In this document: piece by piece, positions 1-6,888 of the stretch | Numbering within the stretch: position 1 is the first letter of the stretch | Layout of the letters: every line of letters starts with the position of its first letter | DNA from: Conyzicola nivalis_A | Lineage (GTDB): Bacteria; Actinomycetota; Actinomycetes; Actinomycetales; Microbacteriaceae | DNA length: 64,000 nt | Direction of reading: 5' to 3' | NCBI RefSeq assembly: GCF_040548875.1 | Contig: NZ_JBEPSJ010000005.1 | Location: forward strand, 1-64,000 | Notes under the pieces: model-generated | What the model was told of the DNA's origin: nothing | What the model saw: only the letters and a program-made list of their open reading frames with translations | Database searches by the model: none | Program-made: the position numbers and the translations under genes

Positions 1-41
1 GCTTGCCCCGCTCGTCGCAGGCCCAAGGCGGCCCGAGCCGA

Positions 42-92
42 GGGGCAAGGTTTCGACCCTCAAGCCCCGGTTCGACGTCGAAAGCTTGCCCC
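42..92. repeat. Palindromic intergenic repeat, copy 1
   Basis: Imperfect inverted repeat whose arms read GGGGCAAGGTTTCGA and TCGAAAGCTTGCCCC. The right arm of a further copy (GCTTGCCCC) lies at 2-10, so the window begins inside a cluster. Two related copies follow nucS at 3283-3337 and 3357-3410. Probably a REP-like element; it lies just beyond the stop codon of the LacI-family gene and could form an RNA hairpin there. Confidence 0.65.
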
Positions 93-95
93 GCT

Positions 96-1160
96 TCACT
101 GCGGGGCGCGGCCCGTCGTCGTGCCGACGTGCAGCTCGCTCTCGAACCGGGCGTCGCGCGCCGGCTCGCCCGCGAGGCTGGCGAGGATGGCGCGTCCGGC
201 GGCGCGTCCCTTCTCGACCGCGGGCTGCCGCAGGGTCGTCAGCTCGTGCGGGGCCAGCCCGTCGATGCGGGCACCGTCGAAGCCGAGCACGCTGAGGTCG
301 TCGGGCACGCGCAGGCCGAGCCACTCTGCGGCGCGGATCACGCCGACCGCGAGCAGGTCGCTCTGCGCGATGACCGCGGTGGGCCGGTCGGCCTCGGCGA
401 GCAGCGCCAGGCCGGCGATCTCGCCCTCCTCGATCAGGCTGCCGGCGGCGACCAGGCCGCCGATGTGCGGGAACACGTCGCGCGCTCCCAGGATGCGCTC
501 GGTCGCCGTGAAGGCGGAGCTCGCGGCCACGCGCTCGGGCGTGATGGGTCCGCGGGTGTGCTCGGGGTCGAGCGGGAGGCTGACGATCGCGACGCGGGTG
601 TGGCCCAGGTCGCGCAGGTGCTCGGCACCGCGTCGCGTCGCGTCGCGGTTATCGAGGTCGATCGCCACCACGTCGGGCATGTGCGCCGCCTCGATCGCCA
701 CGATCGGGATGCCGCGTTGGCGCAGAGTCACGACGGACTGGTCGAGCCGCGTGCTGCAGCCGATGAGCACGACCGCGTCCATCGGGGCGACCGAGATGTC
801 GGTGGCCTCCCCCGTGTCGGTGAGCAGCAACAGCGCAAGCCCGGCCGAGCCGGTCTCGTCGGTTATGCCGTCGAGCATGGCGATGTTCATCGGGTCGCGG
901 AAGGCGTCGCTCAGCCGGTCTTCGATCACGACGCCGACGATCCCGGAGCGGCCCCGTCGGAGAGAGCGGGCTCGCGGATCCGGTCCGCCGTAATTGAGCG
1001 TCTCGGCGGCCGCGAGAACCCGGGCCTTCGTGGCATCCGACACCGGTCCGGCGCCGCTGAAGGCGAGCGACGCCGTCGACGCGGACACGCCCGCGAGGGC
1101 TGCCACGGCGGCGAGGTTCGGTCGCGGTGTGCCTCGATCTCCGGTTGCCTCGTGCCTCAT
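96..1160 (-). CDS. LacI-family transcriptional regulator
   Basis: A 354-residue DNA-binding repressor. The N-terminal helix-turn-helix is visible as NLAAVAALAGVSASTASLAFSG at about residues 15-36 (split here as NLAAVAALAGVSAS and TASLAFSG), followed by a periplasmic-binding-like sensor domain containing GIVGVVIED and LGFDGARIDGL. The ATG at 1160 is chosen because it places the helix-turn-helix close to the N-terminus, as usual in this family; an upstream extension is possible but unlikely. It diverges from an MFS transporter gene, and two copies of a perfect 14-bp palindrome lie between them, so it probably represses itself and the transporter. The effector cannot be read from the sequence; LacI members usually bind sugars or nucleosides. 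Confidence 0.9.
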   Translation of the reverse strand: MRHEATGDRGTPRPNLAAVAALAGVSASTASLAFSGAGPVSDATKARVLAAAETLNYGGPDPRARSLRRGRSGIVGVVIEDRLSDAFRDPMNIAMLDGITDETGSAGLALLLLTDTGEATDISVAPMDAVVLIGCSTRLDQSVVTLRQRGIPIVAIEAAHMPDVVAIDLDNRDATRRGAEHLRDLGHTRVAIVSLPLDPEHTRGPITPERVAASSAFTATERILGARDVFPHIGGLVAAGSLIEEGEIAGLALLAEADRPTAVIAQSDLLAVGVIRAAEWLGLRVPDDLSVLGFDGARIDGLAPHELTTLRQPAVEKGRAAGRAILASLAGEPARDARFESELHVGTTTGRAPQ

Positions 1161-1175
1161 GAGTTGGTAGCTTAG

Positions 1176-1204
1176 TCGAATCGATTCGAATCGAATCGAT
1201 TCGA
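1176..1204. promoter_or_regulatory. Tandem LacI-type operator
   Basis: The perfect palindrome TCGAATCGATTCGA occurs twice, at 1176-1189 and 1191-1204, with centres 15 bp apart. It sits between the divergent LacI-family gene and the MFS gene. Two palindromes on nearly the same face of the helix suggest cooperative binding of two dimers. Confidence 0.7.
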
Positions 1205-1230
1205 CCACCTGCTAGTCCCCGGGATCTCTC

Positions 1231-2490
1231 TTGTCACAATCGCCAGCGTCGGCCCATCCCGCCACCCAGAACGGTGCACTCAGCCGCCGACAGATCACCG
1301 CGTGGCGCAACGCCATGTTCGTGATCTTCGCGCTCTGCGGGCTCGCCCTCGCCAGCTGGGTCGCCCGCCTCCCCGCGACCCGCGACGCCCTGGGCGCGAG
1401 CACGCTCGAAATGGGCGTGCTGATCTTCGGGCTGTCGCTCGGATCGATCATGGGCCTGCTGATCTCGAGCCACCTCATCGCACGCTTCGGCGCGAAGGGC
1501 ATCATGACGTGGTGCTTCACGATCGCGCCGGTCGGCCTCGCGACCGCCGGCATCGCCGCGTCGTTCGGCCCGAGCTTCGTCGTCATCTTCATCGGGCTCG
1601 CCGTCTTCGGCGCCGCCTTTAGCATCTGCGACGTCGCGATGAACGTGTCGGGCGCGGCGAACGAGCGCGCCCTGGGTCGCGCGATCATGCCGATCTACCA
1701 CGCCTTCTTCAGCTTCGGCACGATCGCCGGCGCCGCCCTCGGCGCCCTCGCCGAGGCGCTGCACGTTCCCGTGTTCGCCCACATGGCCGCCATCGCGCTG
1801 CTCATCGTCGTCGCCGCCCAGCTGTCGCTGCGGTTCCTGCAGTCCGAGCACTTCGTCGCCGAGGGCGACGAGGCGGTCGCCGACGACGACCACTCGAAGA
1901 GCTGGCGCGGCCGGCTGAGCATCTGGCGCGACCCGCGCACGCTGCTCATCGGCGTGATCGTGCTCGGCATGGCCTTCGCCGAGGGATCCGCCAACGACTG
2001 GCTCACCCTCGCCATGGTCGACGGGCACGACGTGAGCCGCACCGGCGGCGCGATCATGTTCGGGGTGTTCGTGACGGCGATGACCGTCGGGCGCCTGTGC
2101 GGCGTCTTCCTGCTCGACCGTTTCGGGCGCGTTCCCGTGCTGCGCGGCTCGGCCGTGCTCGCCATCATCGGCCTGCTCATCGTCATCTTCGGGCCCAACG
2201 CCGAGATCGCCGTCGTGGGCATCGTGCTGTGGGGGCTCGGCTCGGCTCTCGGCTTCCCGGTCGGGATGTCGGCCGCGGCCGACGACCCCAAGACCGCGGC
2301 GGCGCGTGTGAGCGCGGTCGCCACGATCGGCTACTGCGCGTTCCTGGTCGGGCCGCCGCTGATCGGGGTGCTCGGCGAGGAGTTCGGCATCCTGCGGGCG
2401 TTGCTCGTCGTGCTCGTGCTCGTCGTCGCCGCCGGCCTCGCGTCGGGGGCAGCCCGCGAGCCGAAGAAGGTCGTCTCTCCGGTCGCCTGA
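1231..2490 (+). CDS. MFS transporter, probable small-molecule exporter
   Basis: A 419-residue membrane protein of the major facilitator superfamily, with about 12 hydrophobic segments and a cytoplasmic loop near residues 205-225 (acidic, then KSWRGR). The sequence GVFVTAMTVGRLCGVFLLDRFGR matches the MFS loop 8-9 signature region (shown here as VGRLCGVFLLDRFGR). The TTG at 1231 is the most upstream start and gives a polar N-terminal tail before segment 1; an ATG at 1315 would start inside segment 1 and is less likely. The neighbouring divergent LacI-family repressor with its double operator probably controls it. The substrate is unknown; related actinobacterial proteins are usually annotated as fucose/sugar or drug permeases. 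Confidence 0.85.
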   Translation: MSQSPASAHPATQNGALSRRQITAWRNAMFVIFALCGLALASWVARLPATRDALGASTLEMGVLIFGLSLGSIMGLLISSHLIARFGAKGIMTWCFTIAPVGLATAGIAASFGPSFVVIFIGLAVFGAAFSICDVAMNVSGAANERALGRAIMPIYHAFFSFGTIAGAALGALAEALHVPVFAHMAAIALLIVVAAQLSLRFLQSEHFVAEGDEAVADDDHSKSWRGRLSIWRDPRTLLIGVIVLGMAFAEGSANDWLTLAMVDGHDVSRTGGAIMFGVFVTAMTVGRLCGVFLLDRFGRVPVLRGSAVLAIIGLLIVIFGPNAEIAVVGIVLWGLGSALGFPVGMSAAADDPKTAAARVSAVATIGYCAFLVGPPLIGVLGEEFGILRALLVVLVLVVAAGLASGAAREPKKVVSPVA

Positions 2491-2562
2491 GCCGAGGCAT
2501 CCGCCCCGCTCTCTCGCCTGAGCGGAGCCGAGGCATCCGCCCCGCTCCCGTAGGCTTGCCGG

Positions 2563-3258
2563 GTGCGCCTCGTTATAGCCAAGTGTTCCGTCGACTACGC
2601 CGGAAGGCTCAGTGCCCACCTGCCCGTCGCCACCCGACTGCTGCTCGTGAAGGCCGACGGAAGCGTGCTCGTGCACTCCGACTCGCTGAGCTACAAGCCG
2701 CTCAACTGGATGAGCCCGCCGTGCGCTCTCTCGCAGGTCGACCCCGACCAGGCGCAGCTCGATGCCGGCGTCACCGAGATCTGGAAGGTCACGCAGGCCA
2801 AGACCGCCGACCAGCTGATGATCTCGATCCACGAGATCCTGCTCGACTCGACCCACGACCTGGGGATCGACCCCGGCCTGCAGAAGGACGGCGTCGAGAG
2901 CGACCTGCAGAAGCTCCTCGCCGAGCAGATCGAACTGCTCGGCGACGGCTACCACCTGGTGCGCCGCGAGCACATGACGGCGATCGGTCCGGTGGACATT
3001 CTGGCGAAGGATGCCACGGGCGCGAGTGTCGCCGTCGAGATCAAGCGGCGCGGCGACATCGACGGTGTCGAGCAGCTCACGCGATACCTCGAGCTGATGA
3101 ACCGCGATCCGCACCTCGCGCCGGTCGTCGGGGTGTTCGCCGCGCAGGAGATCAAGCCACAGGCACGCACGCTCGCGCAGGACCGCGGAATCCGCTGCCT
3201 GGTGCTCGACTACGACGCCATGCGCGGCATGGACGACAGTCACTCGCGCCTGTTCTAG
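2563..3258 (+). CDS. nucS: Endonuclease NucS (mismatch-specific)
   Basis: A 231-residue NucS/EndoMS protein, the nuclease of the non-canonical actinobacterial mismatch repair pathway that replaces MutS/MutL. The N-terminus MRLVIAKCSVDYAGRLSAHL and the motif YKPLNWMSPP are diagnostic of the family's DNA-binding domain. The C-terminal RecB-like nuclease domain shows GPVDILAKD, VAVEIKRRGDIDGVEQL and YLELMNRD, giving the D-x(n)-ExK catalytic set. Length is normal for the family. The GTG at 2563 is fixed by the conserved N-terminus. The protein normally works with the sliding clamp, whose binding peptide is expected at the C-terminus. The gene stands alone, followed by palindromic repeats. Confidence 0.97.
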   Translation: MRLVIAKCSVDYAGRLSAHLPVATRLLLVKADGSVLVHSDSLSYKPLNWMSPPCALSQVDPDQAQLDAGVTEIWKVTQAKTADQLMISIHEILLDSTHDLGIDPGLQKDGVESDLQKLLAEQIELLGDGYHLVRREHMTAIGPVDILAKDATGASVAVEIKRRGDIDGVEQLTRYLELMNRDPHLAPVVGVFAAQEIKPQARTLAQDRGIRCLVLDYDAMRGMDDSHSRLF

Positions 3259-3282
3259 CGCCGGCTGCCGGCCCGCCGACCC

Positions 3283-3337
3283 GAGGGGCAAGGTTTCGAC
3301 CCTGAAAGCGCCCTCGAGCATCGAAAGTTTGCCCCTC
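3283..3337. repeat. Palindromic intergenic repeat, copy 2
   Basis: Begins GAGGGGCAAGGTTTCGACCCT, identical over about 20 bases to the copy near position 42, and ends CGAAAGTTTGCCCCTC. It lies directly after the nucS stop codon. Confidence 0.65.
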
Positions 3338-3356
3338 GCGAATGACCGGCTTGCGG

Positions 3357-3410
3357 CGGGGCAAGCAATCGCCGTTCACCGGGCCGTTGGACAGCGGAAG
3401 CTTGCCCCTC
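3357..3410. repeat. Palindromic intergenic repeat, copy 3 (diverged)
   Basis: The outer arms CGGGGCAAGC and GCTTGCCCCTC are kept while the middle differs from copies 1 and 2. It lies 20 bp after copy 2 in the nucS-HxlR spacer. Confidence 0.5.
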
Positions 3411-3509
3411 TGCTCCGGCGACCGCGCTCTCCGGTACAGTTCCGTTGAGTGCGTTACGCACGAATAGTGTCTATAGCGGGCGGGTCCGCCACGAACGCGG
3501 GAGTGCGAA

Positions 3510-3902
3510 ATGGATGAACAGAAGGCTCCGAGCAACCTCGGCGACGTGTGCCGCAACGACGAGACGGCGGCGGTGCACGTGCGCGACATCCTCGACCGTG
3601 TCGGCGACAAGTGGAGCATGTTCGTCGTGAGCATGCTCGAAGACGGCCCGCAGCGCTACGGGCATCTCGCCCGCGACATCCCGGGCATCTCCCAGCGCAT
3701 GCTCACCGTCACCCTGCAACGGCTCGAGCGCGACGGCCTCGTGGAGCGCACGAGCTACCCCGAGATCCCGCCCCGCGTCGAGTACGCGCTGTCGCCCCTC
3801 GGCGAGAGCCTGCGCGGGCCCATCGACGCCCTCGCCCAGTGGGCGTACTCCCACCAGGAGGAGTTCACCTCCAGCCGCAACCGCTACGACGCCAAGCGGT
3901 GA
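3510..3902 (+). CDS. HxlR-family transcriptional regulator
   Basis: A 130-residue winged-helix regulator. The family core is clear: VRDILDRVGDKWSMFVVSML followed by RYGHLARDIPGISQRML and TLQRLERDGLVERTSYPEIP, then the wing RVEYALSPLGESL. A cysteine near the N-terminus (CRNDET) is in the position found in redox- or aldehyde-sensing members, but its role here is only inferred. The ATG at 3510 sits after an AT-poor leader with no strong Shine-Dalgarno sequence. The next gene, a HAD phosphatase, starts 29 bases downstream on the same strand and may be co-transcribed. The target genes are not evident. Confidence 0.9.
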   Translation: MDEQKAPSNLGDVCRNDETAAVHVRDILDRVGDKWSMFVVSMLEDGPQRYGHLARDIPGISQRMLTVTLQRLERDGLVERTSYPEIPPRVEYALSPLGESLRGPIDALAQWAYSHQEEFTSSRNRYDAKR

Positions 3903-3931
3903 CGAAACCCGCGACGCCTACACTGGGCCCA

Positions 3932-4588
3932 ATGAGCACCACATACAGCTGCATACTCTTCGACCTCGACGGTACCATCGTCGACTCCGCGCCCGGCATC
4001 ACCGCGACGCTCGCCTACACGTTCGAGCGCATGGGGCTTCCGATCCCCTCGCCGAGCGAACTGCTGCAGTATGTCGGCCCGCCGCTGCTCGACTCGTTCC
4101 GCGACCTCGCCGGGTTCACGGTCGAGCAGTCGGCCGAGGCGCTCGTCATCTATCGCGAGAAGTACCTCGACGTCGGCGCGTACGACGCGACCCAGTACCC
4201 CGGCGTCGGACTCGTGCTCAAGGCGATCTCCGAGAGCGCCCTGCCGATGTCGCTCGCGACGTCGAAGCCCGAGCTGCCGGCGACGCTCATCCTCGAGCAC
4301 TTCAACCTGGCCACCTACTTCGACATCATCACGGGCGCCTCCGAAGACGAGGTGCGCAGCGCCAAGAAGGACGTGGTGGCCGAGGCGCTGCTGCGGCTCG
4401 CGGCGATGGGGGCGGATGTCTCGCGACCCGTGCTCGTCGGAGACCGCGAGCACGACGTGCTGGGCGCCGCGGCGAACGACGTTCCGACGATCTTCGTCGA
4501 GTGGGGCTACGGCTCGGTGGCCGAACAGGCCGGGTCGATCGCGACCGTCTCCACTCCCGCAGAGCTGCAGGCGCTGCTGCTCGGTTGA
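3932..4588 (+). CDS. HAD-superfamily hydrolase, phosphoglycolate phosphatase-like
   Basis: A 218-residue haloacid dehalogenase-like phosphatase. Motif I is FDLDGTIVDSAPGI near residues 10-23 (aspartate nucleophile and acid/base aspartate), motif II is MSLATSKP, motif III is the lysine in SAKKDVVAEAL, and motif IV is VGDREHDVLGAAAND. The cap between motifs I and II is the helical type seen in Gph/PgmB/5'-nucleotidase relatives. Length is typical. The exact substrate (phosphoglycolate, a nucleotide or a sugar phosphate) cannot be decided from sequence. The ATG at 3932 gives a short N-terminus before motif I. It is the second gene after the HxlR regulator. Confidence 0.88.
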   Translation: MSTTYSCILFDLDGTIVDSAPGITATLAYTFERMGLPIPSPSELLQYVGPPLLDSFRDLAGFTVEQSAEALVIYREKYLDVGAYDATQYPGVGLVLKAISESALPMSLATSKPELPATLILEHFNLATYFDIITGASEDEVRSAKKDVVAEALLRLAAMGADVSRPVLVGDREHDVLGAAANDVPTIFVEWGYGSVAEQAGSIATVSTPAELQALLLG

Positions 4589-4604
4589 GCCACGCCGGTC
4601 TCGA

Positions 4605-4820
4605 TTAGGCGGCGTCGCTCGTCGGGCAGTACATGCGCGTCGCGGTGTGGTCGGTGCTGCGGTCGAAGCGGTGCTCGCTCATCGGGCGTCCGCACAGCGG
4701 GCACGCCTTCTCGGCCGGCGCCTGCAGGGGCGCTTCGTTGTAGGGCCCGAGCGGCGGCGGTCCGATGTAGGGGAACAGGGCGCCGTTCAGGCGGTCCCAC
4801 CACGGCAGCTTGGCCTTCAT
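4605..4820 (-). CDS. Small cysteine-containing protein divergent from OhrR-type regulator
   Basis: A 71-residue protein of unknown function. It contains a CPLCGRPM knuckle near the middle, a following histidine (SEHRFD) and a last cysteine in MYCPTSDAA, so a CxxC...H...C metal site or a redox site is possible. The N-terminal half is rich in proline and aromatic residues (KLPWWDRLNG, FPYIGPPPLGPY). The AGGAGG at 4826-4831 is 5 bases from the ATG at 4820, which is preferred over the ATG at 4823 only 2 bases away. It is transcribed away from the OhrR-like gene across a shared palindromic operator, so it is probably induced by the same stress. I do not recognise a family. Confidence 0.75.
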   Translation of the reverse strand: MKAKLPWWDRLNGALFPYIGPPPLGPYNEAPLQAPAEKACPLCGRPMSEHRFDRSTDHTATRMYCPTSDAA

Positions 4821-4832
4821 CATTTCCTCCTT

Positions 4833-4867
4833 GCACTAATGGTTAGTGCACTAATGATGAGTATACT
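4833..4867. promoter_or_regulatory. Shared operator and divergent promoter of the OhrR-type regulator
   Basis: GCACTAATGGTTAGTGC (4833-4849) is a perfect 7-3-7 palindrome, overlapped by the second palindrome TTAGTGCACTAA (4843-4854). AGTATACT at 4860-4867 is itself palindromic and provides a TATACT -10 box on both strands. On the plus strand this -10 box lies 6 bases before the regulator's ATG, which has no Shine-Dalgarno sequence, so that mRNA is probably leaderless. Confidence 0.7.
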
Positions 4868-4873
4868 CGCTAC

Positions 4874-5320
4874 ATGAGAACTGTCGACCCTCTCGCACTC
4901 GACCGCCAGGTCTGCTTCGCCCTCGCCGCGGCGAACCGCAGCGTGATCGCGGTCTACCGTCCGGTGCTCGAGCGCATCGGCCTCACCCACCCCCAGTACC
5001 TCGTGATGCTCGCCCTGTGGGAGCGCAGCCCCCGCACCGTGCGCGACATCGGCGACACGCTCCTGCTCGAGCCGGCGACTCTCTCGCCGCTGCTCAAGCG
5101 TCTCGAGGCCGCCGGGCTCGTCACGCGCTCGCGCAACGCGCTCGACGATCGCGCTCTCGACATCGAGCTGACGTCGGATGGGCGCGAACTGCGCACCCAG
5201 GCGGAGGCCGTGCCCGGCACGATCGTAGAGAAACTGGGGCTGCCGGTGGCCGACCTCGAGCAGATGCGCGACTCGCTGACGCGGCTCATCGCCGCGGCCA
5301 CGTCCACGCCGGTCGAGTAG
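4874..5320 (+). CDS. ohrR: MarR-family regulator, OhrR type (organic hydroperoxide sensor)
   Basis: A 148-residue MarR-fold repressor. The N-terminal LDRQVCFALAAANRSVIAVY matches the OhrR pattern and contains the cysteine at about residue 15 that OhrR proteins use to sense organic peroxides. LTHPQYLVMLALWE, the recognition region LEPATLSPLLKRLEAAGLV and the wing RSRNALDDRALDIELTSDG follow. The protein is expected to repress transcription until its cysteine is oxidised. Unusually, its divergent neighbour is not the peroxidase ohr but a small protein with a CxxC knuckle. The mRNA is probably leaderless. It converges on the phenolic-lipid hydroxylase gene, with stop codons 3 bases apart. Confidence 0.82.
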   Translation: MRTVDPLALDRQVCFALAAANRSVIAVYRPVLERIGLTHPQYLVMLALWERSPRTVRDIGDTLLLEPATLSPLLKRLEAAGLVTRSRNALDDRALDIELTSDGRELRTQAEAVPGTIVEKLGLPVADLEQMRDSLTRLIAAATSTPVE

Positions 5321-5323
5321 CTC

Positions 5324-6358
5324 TCAGCGGGCCAGCCGGTCCACCACGCCCCCGAACACCCCGGGAAGCGCACCCGCGATCGGCACGATGGCCGGCCGCA
5401 GCGGAGACGACGCCAGCCCGACGAGCCCCGTCGTCAGCACCCGGAAGTCGCGCGAGATCGTGTTCCACGCGTCCTCGTACCCGCCGGGCCGCCCGTGCAC
5501 GATCGCGTCGACGGCGGCCTCCGCCTGCGCGAAGCCGAGCCGGAGGCCCTCCCCCGTGATCGCGTCGACGTAGCCGGAGGCGTCGCCGACGAGCAGCACA
5601 CGACCGACGTGTCGGCGCGAGGTGCGCTGGCGCAGCGCGCCCGCTCCGCGCAGGGTGCTGGCGGGAGGAGCCTCGCCGAGAAACGCCAGCGCCGGGATCG
5701 CCGCGAGCTCGGCGGCGAAGTCGAGCCCTGGCCGGCCCAGCAGCGCGACTCCCACGGTGTCCTCGGCGACGGGGGTGATGTACGCCTCGACGCGCCTGCT
5801 CCAGTGCACCTCGATCAGGTCCGTCCACGGCGCCACCCGGAAGTGCTGGCGTACCCCGTACCGGCGGCGCCGGCGGCCGGGCGGCAGTTCCACGCCGATC
5901 TCGCGCCGAACGCGTGAGTGAAGGCCGTCGCATCCGAACAGCCATCTCGCCCTCAGCCCGGCCGCGTTCACGCCGGTGGCGTCCTGCGTGACCAGCGTGA
6001 CCTTGTCGGCCAGGTGCTCGACGTCCAGCTCGGCCGCCCGCGCGGTCATCGCGGCGTGCAGCGTCGTGCGCCGCACCCCGCGGCCCTCGCCGCCGGTGAA
6101 GCGGTGGTCTGCCCGGCGCGCTCCCGAACGGTAGCTCACCCCGCGGAGCGGCACGCCGACCGGGTCGACCCCGAGGCGGGCGAGCATCGGCACGGCCCCG
6201 GGCATGAGCCCCTCTCCGCAGGCCTTGTCGATCTCGCCGGCACGCGGCTCGACGACCGCGACGCTGAGCCCCGCGAGACGTGCCTCGATCGCCGCCGCGA
6301 GCCCGACCGGTCCGCCGCCGGCGACGATCAGGTCGACGTCGATCGAGGAGTCGGTCAC
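5324..6358 (-). CDS. FAD-dependent hydroxylase/oxidoreductase of a phenolic-lipid cluster (SrsC-like)
   Basis: A 344-residue flavoprotein of the geranylgeranyl-reductase/aromatic hydroxylase type. The FAD-binding motif LIVAGGGPVGLAAAIEARLAG is at the N-terminus (key part GGGPVG), the second conserved region reads WLFGCDGLHSRVRRE (the DG motif) and the third reads VLLVGDASGYVDAITGEGL (the GD motif). It starts with a GTG that overlaps the stop codon of the methyltransferase gene (GTGA), so translation is coupled. In Streptomyces griseus SrsC hydroxylates the methylated alkylresorcinol made by SrsA and SrsB, leading to a benzoquinone; the identical gene order supports the same role here. Without the context it would be called a generic NAD(P)/FAD oxidoreductase. 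Confidence 0.8.
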   Translation of the reverse strand: MTDSSIDVDLIVAGGGPVGLAAAIEARLAGLSVAVVEPRAGEIDKACGEGLMPGAVPMLARLGVDPVGVPLRGVSYRSGARRADHRFTGGEGRGVRRTTLHAAMTARAAELDVEHLADKVTLVTQDATGVNAAGLRARWLFGCDGLHSRVRREIGVELPPGRRRRRYGVRQHFRVAPWTDLIEVHWSRRVEAYITPVAEDTVGVALLGRPGLDFAAELAAIPALAFLGEAPPASTLRGAGALRQRTSRRHVGRVLLVGDASGYVDAITGEGLRLGFAQAEAAVDAIVHGRPGGYEDAWNTISRDFRVLTTGLVGLASSPLRPAIVPIAGALPGVFGGVVDRLAR

Positions 6359-6888
6359 GCGCTGAGCTTCCGCAGCGCCTCGTTCTCGGTGGGGATGCGG
6401 AAGCGCAGCAGCAGAATCGCGTTGAGCACGGTGAAGACGATGGCGGTGATCCACGCGGTGTGCACGAGCGGCAGCGCCACTCCCTCGACCGCGACGATGA
6501 GATAGTTCGGATGCGGCAGCCAGTCGAACCGGTACGGCCCCTTGGCCCGCACCGCACCGGCCCCGGGGACCACGATGACCCGGGTGTTCCACTGCGGTCC
6601 GAGCGACGCGATGCACCAGTACCGGCCGGCCTGGCAGAGCAGGGCGATCGCGAGCATCGGCCAGCCGAGCCAGGGGATGAACGGGCGGTCGAGCAGGAAC
6701 ACCTCGGCGATGCACGAGACGAGGAACCCCGTGTGCAGGGCGACCATCCACGGGAAGTGCGACTGCCCGTACTCGATGCCCCCGCGCGCGAAGGCGGCGG
6801 TGGCGTTGCGTTTGGAGACGACGAGCTCGACGACGCGCTCCGCCCCGGTGAACAGGATCAGTACAAGGTAGGCGATCACGCGTCCCAT
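6355..6888 (-). CDS. Isoprenylcysteine carboxyl methyltransferase-like membrane methyltransferase (SrsB-like)
   Basis: A 177-residue integral membrane protein with about five hydrophobic segments and the ICMT-family C-terminal signature: KGPYRFDWLPHPNYLIVAVEG (split: KGPYRFDWL, PHPNYLIVAVEG), then a late ExxAL motif in IPTENEALRKL. The family uses S-adenosylmethionine at the membrane. Bacterial members next to type III polyketide synthases (BpsB in Bacillus, SrsB in Streptomyces) methylate the phenolic hydroxyl of alkylpyrones or alkylresorcinols. The ATG at 6888 overlaps the end of the synthase gene by 13 bases, and the stop overlaps the start of the hydroxylase, so the three genes form one operon. 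Confidence 0.85.
   Translation of the reverse strand: MGRVIAYLVLILFTGAERVVELVVSKRNATAAFARGGIEYGQSHFPWMVALHTGFLVSCIAEVFLLDRPFIPWLGWPMLAIALLCQAGRYWCIASLGPQWNTRVIVVPGAGAVRAKGPYRFDWLPHPNYLIVAVEGVALPLVHTAWITAIVFTVLNAILLLRFRIPTENEALRKLSA

Noticed and set aside
1234..3321. Very long open frame on the minus strand across the MFS and nucS genes
   Set aside because: It is the antisense of two well-supported genes; the translation is rich in Arg, Gly, Asp and His, as expected from antisense GC-rich coding sequence.
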